Shown: positions 19,206-30,039, counted from the stretch's first letter. The stretch: 64,000 bases of DNA from Trypanosoma brucei gambiense DAL972 (GCF_000210295.1 NC_026743.1:1116001-1180000), one strand, 5' to 3'. Numbers and translations are program-made. Notes: generated from the sequence alone by a model not told the origin.

Positions 19206-19737
19206 CTGATGCAAATCAGACTTCTACTTTTCTTAATAAGGAAGGATGTTATGCGTGTGTTCGGTTTTAGCATTCAAGAAGGGCAAGGAAAATAAGGGGG
19301 GGACGAAAGAGGAAAGATGATGCTTCCATGGACAGAAAACGTGCAAAAAAAAAAAAACAGCGACGACATGTGCATTTTACACACAAGAAGAGGGTAAACT
19401 CGCGACACATTTCCCATTGCATGCCACTTCTTTGTGACGACATCACGCGGGAGGGAATAAAATGCCGCTCGTAAAAGGAAAAAGCTGAAAGTATTTACCT
19501 TTGAATTCACTCCCTCACCAGCCGCCCACCTAGCCGTTGCTCGTGCCATAAAATCCCCATGGTTCTTTCTTTCGCTCTCCTTCTTCAATTCCTTTTCCGT
19601 TTATTTTTCAACGCAAACAACACGAAAGGCGAAGTGTGGAGCTGGTAACGGGAGGCGGGGGGAGTCCCCCGAAGCAGAGATAAATACATGCCGAAGGAAC
19701 AAGTGACACCATCCGAAGCATGGCGAAGTTGATTTCT
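19206..19737. other. Intergenic gap, VPS25 to proteasome beta-4
   Basis: Plus-strand purine-rich segment at about 19281-19322 and an A-run near 19346-19357 provide minus-strand pyrimidine tracts. No gene seen. Confidence 0.5.
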
Positions 19738-20358
19738 CTAGCTTACAGATTGCACTCGCTCTACGCCGTCCTTCGTTACAGCCTTACATATAAAAGTATT
19801 GTTGCTTACCACTACTCGCTTCTTCACCTCATCACAGCATTTTTGCATTAGCTCAACTCCCTCCTGTGCTGTCAAATTGGGACGCCACATCCGGTCAAGC
19901 ATGGCGGTAACAAACGGTGCTCCGTATCCGTGACAGCCGTAAGGCACCTCCTGAAGTGTGCCCAGGTAATCCAGATAGTAGAGGTGCGCACCTGTTGCAA
20001 CATCGTCCTCCGCGGATGCCGGTACGTCGAAACCAGCGAGCAGGCAATTGACAGGATACAACCCGTCACGGCTACGCAGCGCCCCAGCAAGCGTATTACG
20101 CATAAAAGATGCCGTAGCGTGTGTGCTTATCATACGGCCGTGCTCGCGCATCTTCTTGAGCGCCATATTGCATTTCACGTACTCCACAAAGTGCGTCCGC
20201 GGCCCGTTTTCACCCGCGCAGGCCACCACCTTGTGAGAGTCGAGTTCCGTGATCTTATCCTCCGTATCCGTTATCTTAATGTAGTAAAACGCATTTAGCC
20301 CCGCAGCTGCCACCAAAACAAAGTCCTGGCACCTAAACCCGATAGTCGTCTCTGCCAT
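19738..20358 (-). CDS. 20S proteasome subunit beta-4 (PSMB2 type)
   Basis: Structural beta subunit of the 20S proteasome core, 206 aa. It starts MAETTIGFRCQDFVLVAA without the Thr-Gly propeptide junction of active subunits, so it is one of the inactive beta subunits. Matching PSMB2 landmarks: FVEYVKCNMALKKMREH, ANF/ASF.RNTLAGALRSRD, NCLLAGFDVP, LYYLDYLGTLQEVPYGCHGY and ELMQKCCDEVKKR. Length equals the family norm (about 200). No anomalies. The ATG at 20358 follows an A/T-rich leader. Confidence 0.94.
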   Translation of the reverse strand: MAETTIGFRCQDFVLVAAAGLNAFYYIKITDTEDKITELDSHKVVACAGENGPRTHFVEYVKCNMALKKMREHGRMISTHATASFMRNTLAGALRSRDGLYPVNCLLAGFDVPASAEDDVATGAHLYYLDYLGTLQEVPYGCHGYGAPFVTAMLDRMWRPNLTAQEGVELMQKCCDEVKKRVVVSNNTFICKAVTKDGVERVQSVS

Positions 20359-21438
20359 TGCGCGTCCTTGTTGGAATATATACGTATACGTATATATGTG
20401 TGGATGTATAAAATATACTTACTTTCTCTTTCCGTTTTATATTCCTAGACCCCTTTGTGTTGCTGTTTTTTTTCCCACCTTTTTTCTCTTATCTTACGGT
20501 CGCAAGCAAGCACAGTCCAACAAATGTTACGAATGCTTATTCATCGCGGGAAGATATGGAGAAGGGCATGAAGAAGTAAAGAATGCACGTTTCCCTCCTT
20601 CTGTATACCTGGGTATTTCCAAGCAGGGGAGATTGACGGTGACAAAGTAAGACTAAAAGGATTTTTTGAAAAAAGAAAACTCCTTCACCGTTTCCTCATT
20701 GCTTTTTCTCCCACTTGCAGCTTGCTGTCATTACACGCACACACGCATATATATATATATCAATGATCCACCCTCACTTTGGGGTATGGAAGCGAAATGG
20801 AACGGAAGAAGGTGGAGTGGGAGATCAGTAAACACATGTCTCAGACACAAACACCTCTTTATACCTTTATGGTAAACGTGGATTTTTATCAACAATCCTG
20901 CGCGTATGTGTGATTCACGCCGTTACAGCGCTCAATCCGTAATTCTAAAATGCATTTTGCCTACGGCTAAGTGGAGGCAAGCACCATCACCGTCAAACCG
21001 CCGGCAACCGCTTTTAGCAAAAAACAGGGAAGCAGTGATTCAATTAACATTTTCTCTCTTTTTTCTCCCTCTGCTCCCCCGCCGCCCAACAAACAAAAGG
21101 CTCTTTGCAAAGTTTATTCCAACTAGACATGACACAAGCGAAACTAAAAAAGGGGGAGAATCACAAGGATTTGGGCCCTCATTTGTGTGACCGTAAGGAG
21201 TGCTTTCCCACTGCTTTCCTTCCATCCGTTAGCTTTTCCCACAAAATGGGTAAAACCAGCATCCGGCGACGACACGTGCGCCACCGAGGTCGTTAAACTG
21301 GCAAATGGGAAAGGGAAGAAAGGAGGTCACACGGCGGCGGCTCGCGAACAAGGGCCTCGACGCAGAACTGAATAAAAAACAAAACGATGTAGCGCATGGG
21401 CTCAAGTGACAACTGTTACGCATCATCTGCGGTGCATG
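20359..21438. other. Intergenic gap, beta-4 to ankyrin/coiled-coil gene
   Basis: About 1.08 kb, presumed 3' UTR of the ankyrin gene plus beta-4 leader. Contains TA/CGTATA alternation at about 20379-20400 and an AT run near 20748-20760. No supported gene on either strand. Confidence 0.55.
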
Positions 21439-22521
21439 TTAACAGAGCTTCAAGTACTCCAATGTGCGCGAAGCTCTTTCCCCACTAAGCTGGGCTACTT
21501 TTATGGGAGTACACCACACTCCTTGAAAAAACGCACCCGCAGACAAATCTGCATCAACACTACAAAGAAACTGAAGAGAATCAAAATGCCTATCGTCGGT
21601 GGCGCACATGTGCGCTGCTGTCTCACCATCGTCCGTACGCTCATTGACGTCGCAGCCGGCCCCCAGTAGCGCCCTTTTCAACTGAGCGGCTCCGTCAGAC
21701 GTGTTAAGACAAGCGATATGAAACGGAGAGCGGCCCTGAGCGTTCTTCGCACTCGCATCAGCACCCGCTTTCAGTAGTAGCTTCAGGACAGCCGTCGAAA
21801 AATTGTGTTTACCGCACAAAACATGTAGTGCTGTGTTGCCCTCCTCGTCCGCTTTATTCACAATATGCGATCCGGAATCACCAAACTGCGCTAACACTTC
21901 ACTAACCGTTTCAGAATCGCAAGATGAGCTGCGAATAACTGCCATGAGTCGTTCACACTCTGGTGACAAGGGAGCAAATTTACGCACAGGTGCACAAAGA
22001 GTTTCGTTACAGCGTACCCCTAGTGACTCTTCCAGGGAAGGATGGCTCCCTTGTAGCTGCGTCGGGTGGTTGAACAGGCGGACAGATTGTCTATCCCATC
22101 CAGATCCCTTAACTCCGACCATTCCACCACTAAAGTGACCCCAAAGGGTGTTTACCCTTTCCATTGTGTGTTGCTCCATCAAACTAAGGCACGCCTCAGT
22201 CCATAACAACCGCTGTATCCTTTCGGAAAGCTCGCTGGTGCGCAGCCGCAAGTTTTCATGCTCTGCTTGCTCCACCAACTCCTCCTTGGTAGCATCCAGT
22301 TCATCCATAAGGCACCTTATTGTGGTCTCTTCTTCGTCCATACGCGCACTAAAATTTTGGAACTCCGCTGTCTCAATGTCCTCGGCTCGCCGCAGTTCCT
22401 CAACGGCGTCATGAATGCGCGCTAACCGCCTATTTATAAGTGCGACAGCCTCCTCACCTGGGGCCGCGTAGGTGTGCGGGGGGTTGTCTGCCTCAGAAAT
22501 GCTTGTTGCTGATGTGCTCAT
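21439..22521 (-). CDS. Ankyrin-repeat protein with N-terminal coiled coil
   Basis: Protein of 360 aa, presumably cytosolic. Residues about 25-120 are a charged coiled coil (LINRRLARIHDAVEELRRAE onward). Three ankyrin repeats follow near the C-terminus: GNTALHVLCGKHNFSTAVLK with LLLKAGAD, GRSPFHIACLNTSDGAAQLK with LLGAGCDVN, and GETAAHMCATDDRHFDSLQF. These form a protein-binding stack; no catalytic domain is present, so it is likely an adaptor. Partners are unknown. The frame begins with a TTG at 22551; the first ATG at 22521 (MSTSATSISEADN) is chosen. Confidence 0.83.
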   Translation of the reverse strand: MSTSATSISEADNPPHTYAAPGEEAVALINRRLARIHDAVEELRRAEDIETAEFQNFSARMDEEETTIRCLMDELDATKEELVEQAEHENLRLRTSELSERIQRLLWTEACLSLMEQHTMERVNTLWGHFSGGMVGVKGSGWDRQSVRLFNHPTQLQGSHPSLEESLGVRCNETLCAPVRKFAPLSPECERLMAVIRSSSCDSETVSEVLAQFGDSGSHIVNKADEEGNTALHVLCGKHNFSTAVLKLLLKAGADASAKNAQGRSPFHIACLNTSDGAAQLKRALLGAGCDVNERTDDGETAAHMCATDDRHFDSLQFLCSVDADLSAGAFFQGVWCTPIKVAQLSGERASRTLEYLKLC

Positions 22522-22869
22522 TGGCTTGTTTGTCTTTGAAGCACACAGCAAATGGGCATGTAACTAGTAGAGTATAAAGATTATGTCCTACCGACTGTAC
22601 AATCCGCGGCTTCACACAACGGCACCACAAGCGGAAGACGTCCCCTACGAATTCAACTGCCTAAAGTTAGATGAGGAAGAAAGGTGAGGAGAAACCGCAA
22701 GAAAAACAATACACTGCCAACAACAATACAAAATTCATAGAGCAGTAAAAATCATGCACATTTCTGGTACAAGTGACACAAACGTACTTGACGAAGTGTA
22801 TGGGCGTGAATGTATATACGAAGAGAAATGTAAGCATTCTCTCCTTCAGTCGCAAAAGCTTCCCTCTCT
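22522..22869. other. Intergenic gap, ankyrin gene to RNase H
   Basis: Plus-strand purine-rich segment at about 22671-22710 and presumed RNase H 3' UTR. No gene seen. Confidence 0.5.
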
Positions 22870-24303
22870 CTATGAGTGGCTATCTTTCATTTTGCGCCTC
22901 GCTTGCCTTGCCAACGCTTCCGCGCAGGGTCTGTAGGATCTACGGTGGATGGAGGACAAACCGTGTTTCTTCACAGCACGCATGTGATGATCCACAGGAT
23001 AGCCCTTGTTTTCTGCAAAGTGATACTTTGGGTACAATGGATCAAGATAGTCCATTATCTCATCCCGTGAGACCTTGGCAAGACACGAAGCAGCTGCAAT
23101 TGTAAGGCTGCGCTTGTCGCCCTCTATGATCGGCTGCACGCAGCCACCTGTCTGAACATCAGTGAAAACGGCAACCGTTTCGTAGGGCGCTGTGTGCCCA
23201 TCAACTAAGACCAATGGAGGCTGGACAGGTTCTGCGTCAAAAAAGTCAATCGCACCCTCTACCAAGTCGATTTGGTCGGGAACCTCATATCGCCGGCGAT
23301 CATCGTTTGCAGCGGTTATACAAAACCTCGAGAACAGATACTGGGCAATGGAACAGTTTTTGGGTCGAGGTGCTACATGGTAGGAAAAACGCGCATCATT
23401 CAGCGCATCCCAAACACCGAGGCAACATCGATGCATGGTGTTCATAGAGGCGGAATAGATGTTAACCGTGTCAATGTAAGTGTGGTTTGCAATACCAATG
23501 GCCCAAAAGTACAAGTAATTACCGCTAACATTGCTACCGTGGTATGAAATCAAATACGGCGTCTGCATGGAGAGAAGCTTCTTAAAAGGCAGTTTGCCCA
23601 GTTTGGTGTGTGAAGGAAGTCGTTTCTTCAGCACATTATCGGGCACCGAATCGCCCCCGGCATGGTGAACCACGAAGTCCTGGTCTTCCACTAATGAAAA
23701 CAAATTGTGGTACCCGGTGATATTGTTATATACGACTTTACGTTGGGTTTCCGAAACTGACTTGCTGTCAAATATCTGAAACTCCTCATCGGCATCGTAC
23801 AGTGCCTTTAGATCGTTGTTAAAACTTGAACGTGGGATGCGACATACGGCCGCCCCAACCACCGGCCCAGCAAGTGGTCCACGACCAGCTTCATCACAAC
23901 CAATTGTTAAAAACGTTTCTTTTATACTTCGCCGAATCACCACCCCGTTCTTCCGCATGCGTGCCATTAACTGCTCCTTTTCCTTTTCAAGTCTACGCAT
24001 TTCCGGTGTGAGATGCTTCGGGAACTGGAGCTGTTGCTGCCGCCGCTGAAGGAAACTGAGGGGTGGTGGGGAAAGAAGACCGTCACGGAACAACTGGTAT
24101 CCAACCATATCAAGCGTACTATCAAGCGTAGCCACGCTGTCGACCGTCGTGCGAGGTGGGACGCGAAGCTCACGCAAAGCGTCCCACGGGGTCTTACGCT
24201 CATGAGACCCACGGTCAGCGCTATTTTTACACGGCATCGTGGGCCGGAAGGCACCAAACAAAAGTGCTGGGGAATGTGAAAAACACGCCCTCACACCCAA
24301 CAT
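22870..24303 (-). CDS. Type II ribonuclease H with insertions
   Basis: RNase HII-family nuclease, 477 aa, that should cut the RNA strand of RNA:DNA hybrids. Catalytic residues: Asp137-Glu138 in GCDEAGRGPLAGP, Asp368 in LVLVDG and the Asp of EGDKRSLTIAAASCLAKVSR (near 396); IFDSK at 177-181 and YIDTVNIYSASMNTM (276-290) are also typical. The bacterial-like sequence suggests an organellar enzyme or one of the divergent trypanosomatid HII paralogues rather than the nuclear RNase H2A. The first 20 residues (LGVRACFSHSPALLFGAFR) could be a mitochondrial presequence. Compared with bacterial HII (about 200 aa), two inserts of roughly 60 and 55 residues interrupt the core, and the N-terminal 130 residues are extra. 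Confidence 0.9.
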   Translation of the reverse strand: MLGVRACFSHSPALLFGAFRPTMPCKNSADRGSHERKTPWDALRELRVPPRTTVDSVATLDSTLDMVGYQLFRDGLLSPPPLSFLQRRQQQLQFPKHLTPEMRRLEKEKEQLMARMRKNGVVIRRSIKETFLTIGCDEAGRGPLAGPVVGAAVCRIPRSSFNNDLKALYDADEEFQIFDSKSVSETQRKVVYNNITGYHNLFSLVEDQDFVVHHAGGDSVPDNVLKKRLPSHTKLGKLPFKKLLSMQTPYLISYHGSNVSGNYLYFWAIGIANHTYIDTVNIYSASMNTMHRCCLGVWDALNDARFSYHVAPRPKNCSIAQYLFSRFCITAANDDRRRYEVPDQIDLVEGAIDFFDAEPVQPPLVLVDGHTAPYETVAVFTDVQTGGCVQPIIEGDKRSLTIAAASCLAKVSRDEIMDYLDPLYPKYHFAENKGYPVDHHMRAVKKHGLSSIHRRSYRPCAEALARQARRKMKDSHS

Positions 24304-24779
24304 GGAGGGTCAACTCTCTTCCGCCACAGGGCGCAGACAGCTAAGGCTTTGAACAATCTGCTGCTCCTCCAGACTTCCAAACGTCCTTGCTATCTATCTA
24401 CCACTGCACGATGCAGTACTAATCAGTGCAAACAATAATAATAATAATGGAGAAGTGCGCAGCATGTGTTAATGTTAAAAAGTAAAGTGGGAAACTTCCA
24501 CGTCAGGAAGAAAAGAAGTCCAACCACCACTCGGTAAGGTAAACACCGCAAAATGTTTAAAGAGAGAAAAAGGAATAGAAGAGAGAAGTGTAGAAAAATA
24601 GAAACCTTACTTTTAACCTTCGTCATGTAGTTTTAATAGCTTCGACAAAGAGGCTTCCGTTCTCTCTCACTCTCCCTCTCCCCCAGCAACAACTACGCCG
24701 AATGGGGAAGAAGAAAAGAAAAGAGAAGAAAGAATATAATTAAATCACGTCCCTCCCACTGAATAATATACTGTGTTGC
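24304..24779. other. Intergenic gap, RNase H to NOP10
   Basis: Contains an AAT trinucleotide run at about 24433-24448 and two plus-strand purine-rich segments (about 24552-24590 and 24705-24734) that are minus-strand pyrimidine tracts. No gene seen. Confidence 0.55.
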
Positions 24780-24971
24780 TTAAAGTGGCTTTGGGCGTTT
24801 TTCCGATGCTAGTGCCTTGAAGCGTCTCTTAATGGTTACACGGTGACGGCTGTATTTGTCATCGGGGCTGAAACGTGCGGGATGCGCGCTGAGTGTTGGT
24901 TTCCCATCCGGGTCCATCTTCTTTAAAGTGTACTGCCGTTTGCCGTCCACGAGATAAACTTGAAGGTGCAT
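24780..24971 (-). CDS. NOP10: H/ACA snoRNP protein NOP10
   Basis: Small H/ACA ribonucleoprotein component of 63 aa, the typical length. With the pseudouridine synthase Cbf5/dyskerin, GAR1 and NHP2 it guides rRNA (and in trypanosomes spliced-leader and other RNA) pseudouridylation. Nearly the whole protein matches the family: [13 protein letters not shown], then [20 protein letters not shown], then KRRFKAL. As in other eukaryotic NOP10, the archaeal zinc cysteines are absent. The strong match supports it in spite of its size. The ATG at 24971 is the family start. Confidence 0.96.
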   Translation of the reverse strand: MHLQVYLVDGKRQYTLKKMDPDGKPTLSAHPARFSPDDKYSRHRVTIKRRFKALASEKRPKPL

Positions 24972-27170
24972 GATGAATTACCCCTTTTGTGCGTGTTACT
25001 AATAGTAAATATATATATATATATATATCCTCCTTTTCTCCTTCTTCTTCAAAGCGTGTCTCAAGATAGAGAAGTGAGATGAAGAGCACCATTTAGAATC
25101 GGAAGCGGTGAAGGAATTAAAACAACGAAAAGATAATATTATTTTTTCCTTTGCTAAAGGGAAGAAAATGCCGTTACATAATCAACGAAACAAACAGCAC
25201 AATCACACACGAATGCACCGCGCCTACACGCAGTACAAAGAATTCGCGCATGCACTTTAATGAATACTGAATGCTGTGGGAAAACAAAAACAGAAACAAG
25301 GTATAGGCGCTGTGAGAAAAGACAGGAGTAAGGAAAAACAAAAAGATGAGCGGTGAATTTAAAAGAAAAAAAGGAAAGGGGGGAAAGAAGAGGGGGGGAA
25401 AGGAAAAAAAAAATAGCGCCAGCAAAGAAAAAAAAAAGAAAACGTTTCTAAAACCTTAAAGCTTAAAGAAACGGTGCCGTTCCTTCATGCTTACGCACAC
25501 GTACACACACTTCCTCTCCCTTTCCAACACTGCATGTTATGTTACATCACCACAACTAATAACAACTAATAATAATATTAATACTGAAATTGATATCGTG
25601 AAAAATAGCGAAAGAACGTTGTGATGCGGCTGGGCAATGATGTAGAGGTGAGGTTGGTCATGTGAGAAAAGAACAACGTGCTGCAACAAACGCAAACAAA
25701 AAGAATATACGAATCGATACAAAAAAGTAAGGAAGGGAAAAACACATCTTCAAGAGGTTGTCGATCACTGGCAATTATTGCATGATATGTTAGACGGTAA
25801 ATGAAGCGGATACAAATAAACAAGGAAATAGAAGGGGGGAGAAGTGGAAAAGTGGAGCAAAAATAAGACAAGAACAAAACGAACTTGTGGGTTTGGAAAA
25901 AGCGAAAGTGATGCCCAATCTAGCTGAAACTGCCAGTTGAAAAGATGAAGAAAAATGGGGCGGAAAAAAATGGCCCCGTACGTCCACAACTCAATTTGCA
26001 CTCAGTAATCCCCAAGTGCACATAAACATTTCAATCATCTTCTTTTTAATTATTTGTCATCCAGCTAGATTCCTATAAAATTAGGTTATGAGAAGGCAAC
26101 AAGCACGGCCAGAAGACAGGAAACTGCCTCCGGTGCGATTATGAAAATTATTAGTCTTTTTTTTTCCTCCCTATTCTTCTTTTCCCCTTCCTACTCACCT
26201 CTTTATTTATTTTCGCTGAAACCCCTAGTATTCTTCTACACCACGCACTCCCTTTTTTTTTTCTGTCCCATTATTTTTACCTCTTTTTTTTTTTCTGTAC
26301 ACCAACATCTCATAAAAATGTTTGTGTTTTGAATCACCATACGGTGCCATCCACCTGCTACTGTGAAAACAAAATCAAATCGAAAAAAAGAATGAAAAGC
26401 ACTTTTCCCCCTTTGTGACGTGACAGAAGAAACTCCATGTCAGGTGGGTCCCCCTTTAACTCTAAGGAAAAAAAAAAACAAAGCGTCAACAGAGGGTAAC
26501 AGAGAAAACAGAACAGAATAAAGAAAAAGAAAAGGAAATTAACAAAAACAGAGAAACGTGTACCTCGTACATACATGCAAACAAAATGAGGCACAAACAC
26601 GTGCCGGAAATGGGCAACCGACATGACTCTTCTCTCTTCTGACGCTTTTATATTTATTGTAACTTTCATTTTCTCTCATCCACCCACAGGATTTTATTGC
26701 GCATCGAGAGCCAAGAGGTGTCACATTCAGTGCCATGTGCATACGCAGAGAGGGAGGGCTGCACATTCATTAAAAGCGAATGAAAACCACAAACAAATAT
26801 GTGTCCACCGCTATACGGAAATGAAAGGACCTATCGATGAGGAATATACATCACCACTCCTCCCATCCTTTTGATTGAAGCACAAATACATCCACCATAA
26901 ATAATTACCGCGTGCTGATTTTGCATTTGTACGACTGCCGACGATTATTCGACGGTGCCGTTTCCTCCACAACCCTTTTCTCTCTTCGTTCTGTCCTTTG
27001 TTTTGCTCCTTCCATCTATTGCCTTTGTTGTTATTTACGTTAAAACCGACAACTTTTCATTGGTTGTCCTCATATTTAGCCGTCAATACGGTCAATCAGG
27101 ATGCCCTCACGCAAGCGCATAAATGCCTTAGATCTACACTTTACTTGGGTCTAAAACCCCCGCACCATAT
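24972..27170. other. 2.2-kb gene-poor, homopolymer-rich stretch
   Basis: The longest gap within the gene cluster. It includes an AT dinucleotide run at about 25009-25028, extended plus-strand purine/A-rich sequence (about 25330-25440), and T-rich sequence around 26155-26300. Only low-complexity frames occur. Most is presumably the 3' UTR of the IQ-motif gene to its right, which would make that UTR about 2 kb. A non-coding RNA gene cannot be excluded by eye. Confidence 0.5.
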
Positions 27171-28343
27171 TTATTTCCATTCATTAGATGGATCGTAACG
27201 ACCATAGTATGAAACTACCATCTTTGGACGCCTCTCTAAGTGTGCACGAACCAACCGATCGTCACGCATTTCACTCGTGATGTAACACACGTTGTCAAGT
27301 ACGGAATACAACTTTTGTTGTGAGAGAAATGTTGGAAGACGCCTATTAGATCCGGCTTCGACACAGAGCCACATCCAACAGTAGTATAAACTGCGGAGCT
27401 CGTAGCGAATAAATATTTCCGGAAGGCGCTCACCACACCTGGGAAACTCAAGGCTCATCTCATCACTCCCGTTAATATCTAGTCCATTGTACTCCTCCTC
27501 AGCCCGCCTGTTTTCATCCTCCACGTCCTTCAGGTACATCTCCTCCACGCTGGCTCGTATTTTTCTGTAATTCAACTCCACGTGCGCGTCCACGTAGGTT
27601 TTGTGACGCTTGTAAGCACGCTGCAGAATCACAGCCGCTTCCCGTAGTTGGCGAAAGCTGTGAGAAGATAATGGACATCGGCGGCGCAGGTAAGAAAGAA
27701 CAACACCAACAGCAATCACCTTCTCTCGCGTCCGCGGCGATGGAAGTTTCTCCCGTGATTCACTCGGGGCCAAGGTTACCTTTTTTTTACCTCTCTTTCG
27801 AAGCCATAGCCTGCAGATAGGAAGAAGAAGATTGCGAAGGGTCTTCAGAGCACACCTTGAGTGGTGACCCGATTCCCCTTCATTCAGCGGAGGAAGTGTC
27901 GAGGTTGTTACGGCGTTGTTATACAAGGCACCGCAACCGCGATGTTGGGCGTTAATAACATCCAGCACCGAAAGACGCCCAGCGGTGAAATGATCGCCAA
28001 TTTCAACTTCCGTGGCAGTTTTGAGGCGGCGTCGCACCGCCTTTTTTCGGGAATTAAAGCCATAAAAACATTCCCCTGACGACCTTCGGAGGGTCCGTTT
28101 CCAGTCTGTGGGTCCTAAAACTCTATCTCTCTCCCTTTGACCCAAGGCATTAATACGTGAATGAAACGCCATACAGTGACGTCTTACCCTTGGTAACGTG
28201 CTGACAGGTTGGTTCTTTGATGTGCAAGGAACCTGGCTTCCCAGCGGTTCAAGTCGCAGATCGTGAACGTGGTTCATACGGGCCAGTTCTTCATCGTGAA
28301 ATGCATTTCGTGTGGCGATGGGCCTCAGAGCTCGCACCGCCAT
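27171..28343 (-). CDS. Basic IQ-motif protein of unknown function
   Basis: Protein of 390 aa, rich in arginine. Around residues 230-245 the segment LREAAVILQRAYKRHKTY fits a single IQ-type calmodulin-binding helix (A-x-x-L-Q-x-x-x-K/R-x-x-x). An acidic helix follows (VEDENRRAEEEYNG), then a C-terminal third rich in aromatic residues (FIRYELRSLYYCWMWLCVEA) that could be a folded helical unit. No signal, membrane segment or enzyme motif. The family is not recognised; cytoskeletal or flagellar roles are common for IQ proteins in trypanosomes but that is inference. The ATG at 28343 is directly preceded by an A-run on the coding strand. Confidence 0.7.
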   Translation of the reverse strand: MAVRALRPIATRNAFHDEELARMNHVHDLRLEPLGSQVPCTSKNQPVSTLPRVRRHCMAFHSRINALGQRERDRVLGPTDWKRTLRRSSGECFYGFNSRKKAVRRRLKTATEVEIGDHFTAGRLSVLDVINAQHRGCGALYNNAVTTSTLPPLNEGESGHHSRCALKTLRNLLLPICRLWLRKRGKKKVTLAPSESREKLPSPRTREKVIAVGVVLSYLRRRCPLSSHSFRQLREAAVILQRAYKRHKTYVDAHVELNYRKIRASVEEMYLKDVEDENRRAEEEYNGLDINGSDEMSLEFPRCGERLPEIFIRYELRSLYYCWMWLCVEAGSNRRLPTFLSQQKLYSVLDNVCYITSEMRDDRLVRAHLERRPKMVVSYYGRYDPSNEWK

Positions 28344-28892
28344 TTTTTTTTTTTCGCTTTACTTTCACTCCGCTTCCACTGTTGTTTTTGTCTTCTTTTT
28401 TTTTTGGGGGGGGGGATATCCTGGGCAAACAATGGTAATCGACTGAAACACCACAGGAATAAGGGGGGAAAAAAACTAATCTATACGGAGTTTTTTTGTC
28501 TCCCGAACAGGCAGAAAACGAAATGAAAGAGAAATTATTCGTGCGTTCGTCTGGGAACGAGGACAGCACAAATCACCCATCGCGTGACACAAGCCAGCAG
28601 TGTCGTCAGCAGCGGCAGCAACAAAATGCGCTGAGAGTAGTGTGAAGTATTATTTCCTTTAGTATGTGTATTGATTAACCTTCTGTCCTTCCTCTGTCAG
28701 GACTAGAAGTACCCGTTCCCTCCTTCGACTACCCTATCCCTCAGCTCTCATCCCTTTTTACTTCATCTCCTATCATCGTTCAAAATTAAAACAATGAAAG
28801 CAAGGAAAATAAACAACACAACCACAATGCGGACGATACGCCTTTCCTGAAATTTGGCTTCAAACAGCCATTGAAGTACACTGCTGCTGCTA
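28344..28892. other. Intergenic gap, IQ gene to EMC3
   Basis: Contains T runs on the plus strand adjacent to the IQ gene, a G8-9 run near 28406-28415, and purine-rich sequence at about 28459-28480 (minus-strand splice tract). Presumed EMC3 3' UTR. No gene seen. Confidence 0.5.
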
Positions 28893-29621
28893 CTATTTAC
28901 CTTCAAGGAGTAAACGGGGGGCATCTCCGTACACCCACCGGTGCTTGTCTTGTGCGTACTCCAGTTCGTCCGACAGGGATTTAAAAACTTTGTTGTAATC
29001 TACCGGTTGTTGAGGCCCTCCACCACTCATTGAATTCATCATCATAGCGTTCTCGTCTGGGATGCCCCCTTCTCCGAGTAAAAGCTGAAGGACGCTGTTG
29101 GAGCCAAACATAATCAGAAAGTACATGCTGAGTGACGTCACGTAATTACAGTCGAGGTCGTCAATCTCCACGCCACGCTGCATCATCCCTCGGAACCTAG
29201 ATGCAAGCACAAATGGAAACTTGGCCACGACAAAGCCAGAGAAAAAGTAGGAGACGAGCATCATCATTCCCATGCTTGGAAGCATCGACAACACATTCCC
29301 TTTCATCATATCGCCCAGAACGGTAGGGTCATTCATGATCTCCATAGGGTTTACCTCAATCTTTTTTTTCAAGGGCCCCTCACGCAATGCCTTTACGCGT
29401 TGCTGGAAAGCCTCCGACGGTAGTTTTCTTCCCTCCGAGAGAAGGTGCCGTGCGCAGTTGACCGTATTTGCGCAGCACATGGTCTCCATCTTGGGAGACG
29501 CGCTGGTCTTCATCAGAATAGAGGCGTAATGCTTTAGGATTCCAACAAAAATAACCAACGCAATAAGGGGGAACAGAACCCAGTCACGGATGCTGGGGTC
29601 CAAAAGAATGTTCTGCGTCAT
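28893..29621 (-). CDS. EMC3: ER membrane protein complex subunit 3
   Basis: EMC3 (TMEM111) belongs to the Oxa1/YidC/Get1 insertase superfamily and forms the transmembrane insertion path of the ER membrane complex. The 242-aa protein has the expected layout: N-terminal LLDPSIRDWVLFPLIALVIF and GILKHYASIL (first membrane segment, about 10-35), a cytosolic loop with NDPTVLGDMMKGN, two further membrane segments (MGMMMLVSYFFSGFVVAKFP and VTSLSMYFLIMFGSNSVLQL), and a C-terminal cytosolic tail with a methionine-rich stretch. Length is close to human EMC3 (261). The frame extends to a TTG at 29648; the ATG at 29621 is chosen. Confidence 0.94.
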   Translation of the reverse strand: MTQNILLDPSIRDWVLFPLIALVIFVGILKHYASILMKTSASPKMETMCCANTVNCARHLLSEGRKLPSEAFQQRVKALREGPLKKKIEVNPMEIMNDPTVLGDMMKGNVLSMLPSMGMMMLVSYFFSGFVVAKFPFVLASRFRGMMQRGVEIDDLDCNYVTSLSMYFLIMFGSNSVLQLLLGEGGIPDENAMMMNSMSGGGPQQPVDYNKVFKSLSDELEYAQDKHRWVYGDAPRLLLEGK

Positions 29622-30039
29622 TGCGTGTAATCTCCTTACCCCTACCAACAGTTTTACTTATATCCCCTCAAATAGTGTAAAGAAATAATACATACACAAA
29701 CAAGAAATGAAAGGAAAGGAAAACATATAAATACATACATATATATATACATTCACTTTACGTTTTGAATTCCTGCGGCACAGGCGCCAAACAGCATCAG
29801 TTATACAGCACAAGAGAACATTATTGAATAAACGAGCGGGGGAAAAGAAAAAAAGAAGGGCCAGCAAGGTGAAAACACATAAAGGAATAGACTTATGGTT
29901 CACCGGCATATTCTTTAACGGTGCCATTCTTTTTTTTTTTCCTCCAGCTGCTTTTAGAAGGGGGAGGGGTGTATAGTTACCAGGAAAATGAAACATGCTC
30001 TCCAGAGAATAAACGCAGTTGCGAGCAAATTAGTGCGTG
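29622..30039. other. Intergenic gap, EMC3 to PIP kinase
   Basis: Contains an AT-alternating stretch near 29726-29750 and a plus-strand purine run at about 29838-29860. Presumed PIP kinase 3' UTR and EMC3 leader. No gene seen. Confidence 0.5.

Noticed and set aside
26141..26332. Plus-strand Phe/Ser-rich open frame
   Set aside because: Entirely from T- and C-rich low-complexity sequence on the wrong strand.
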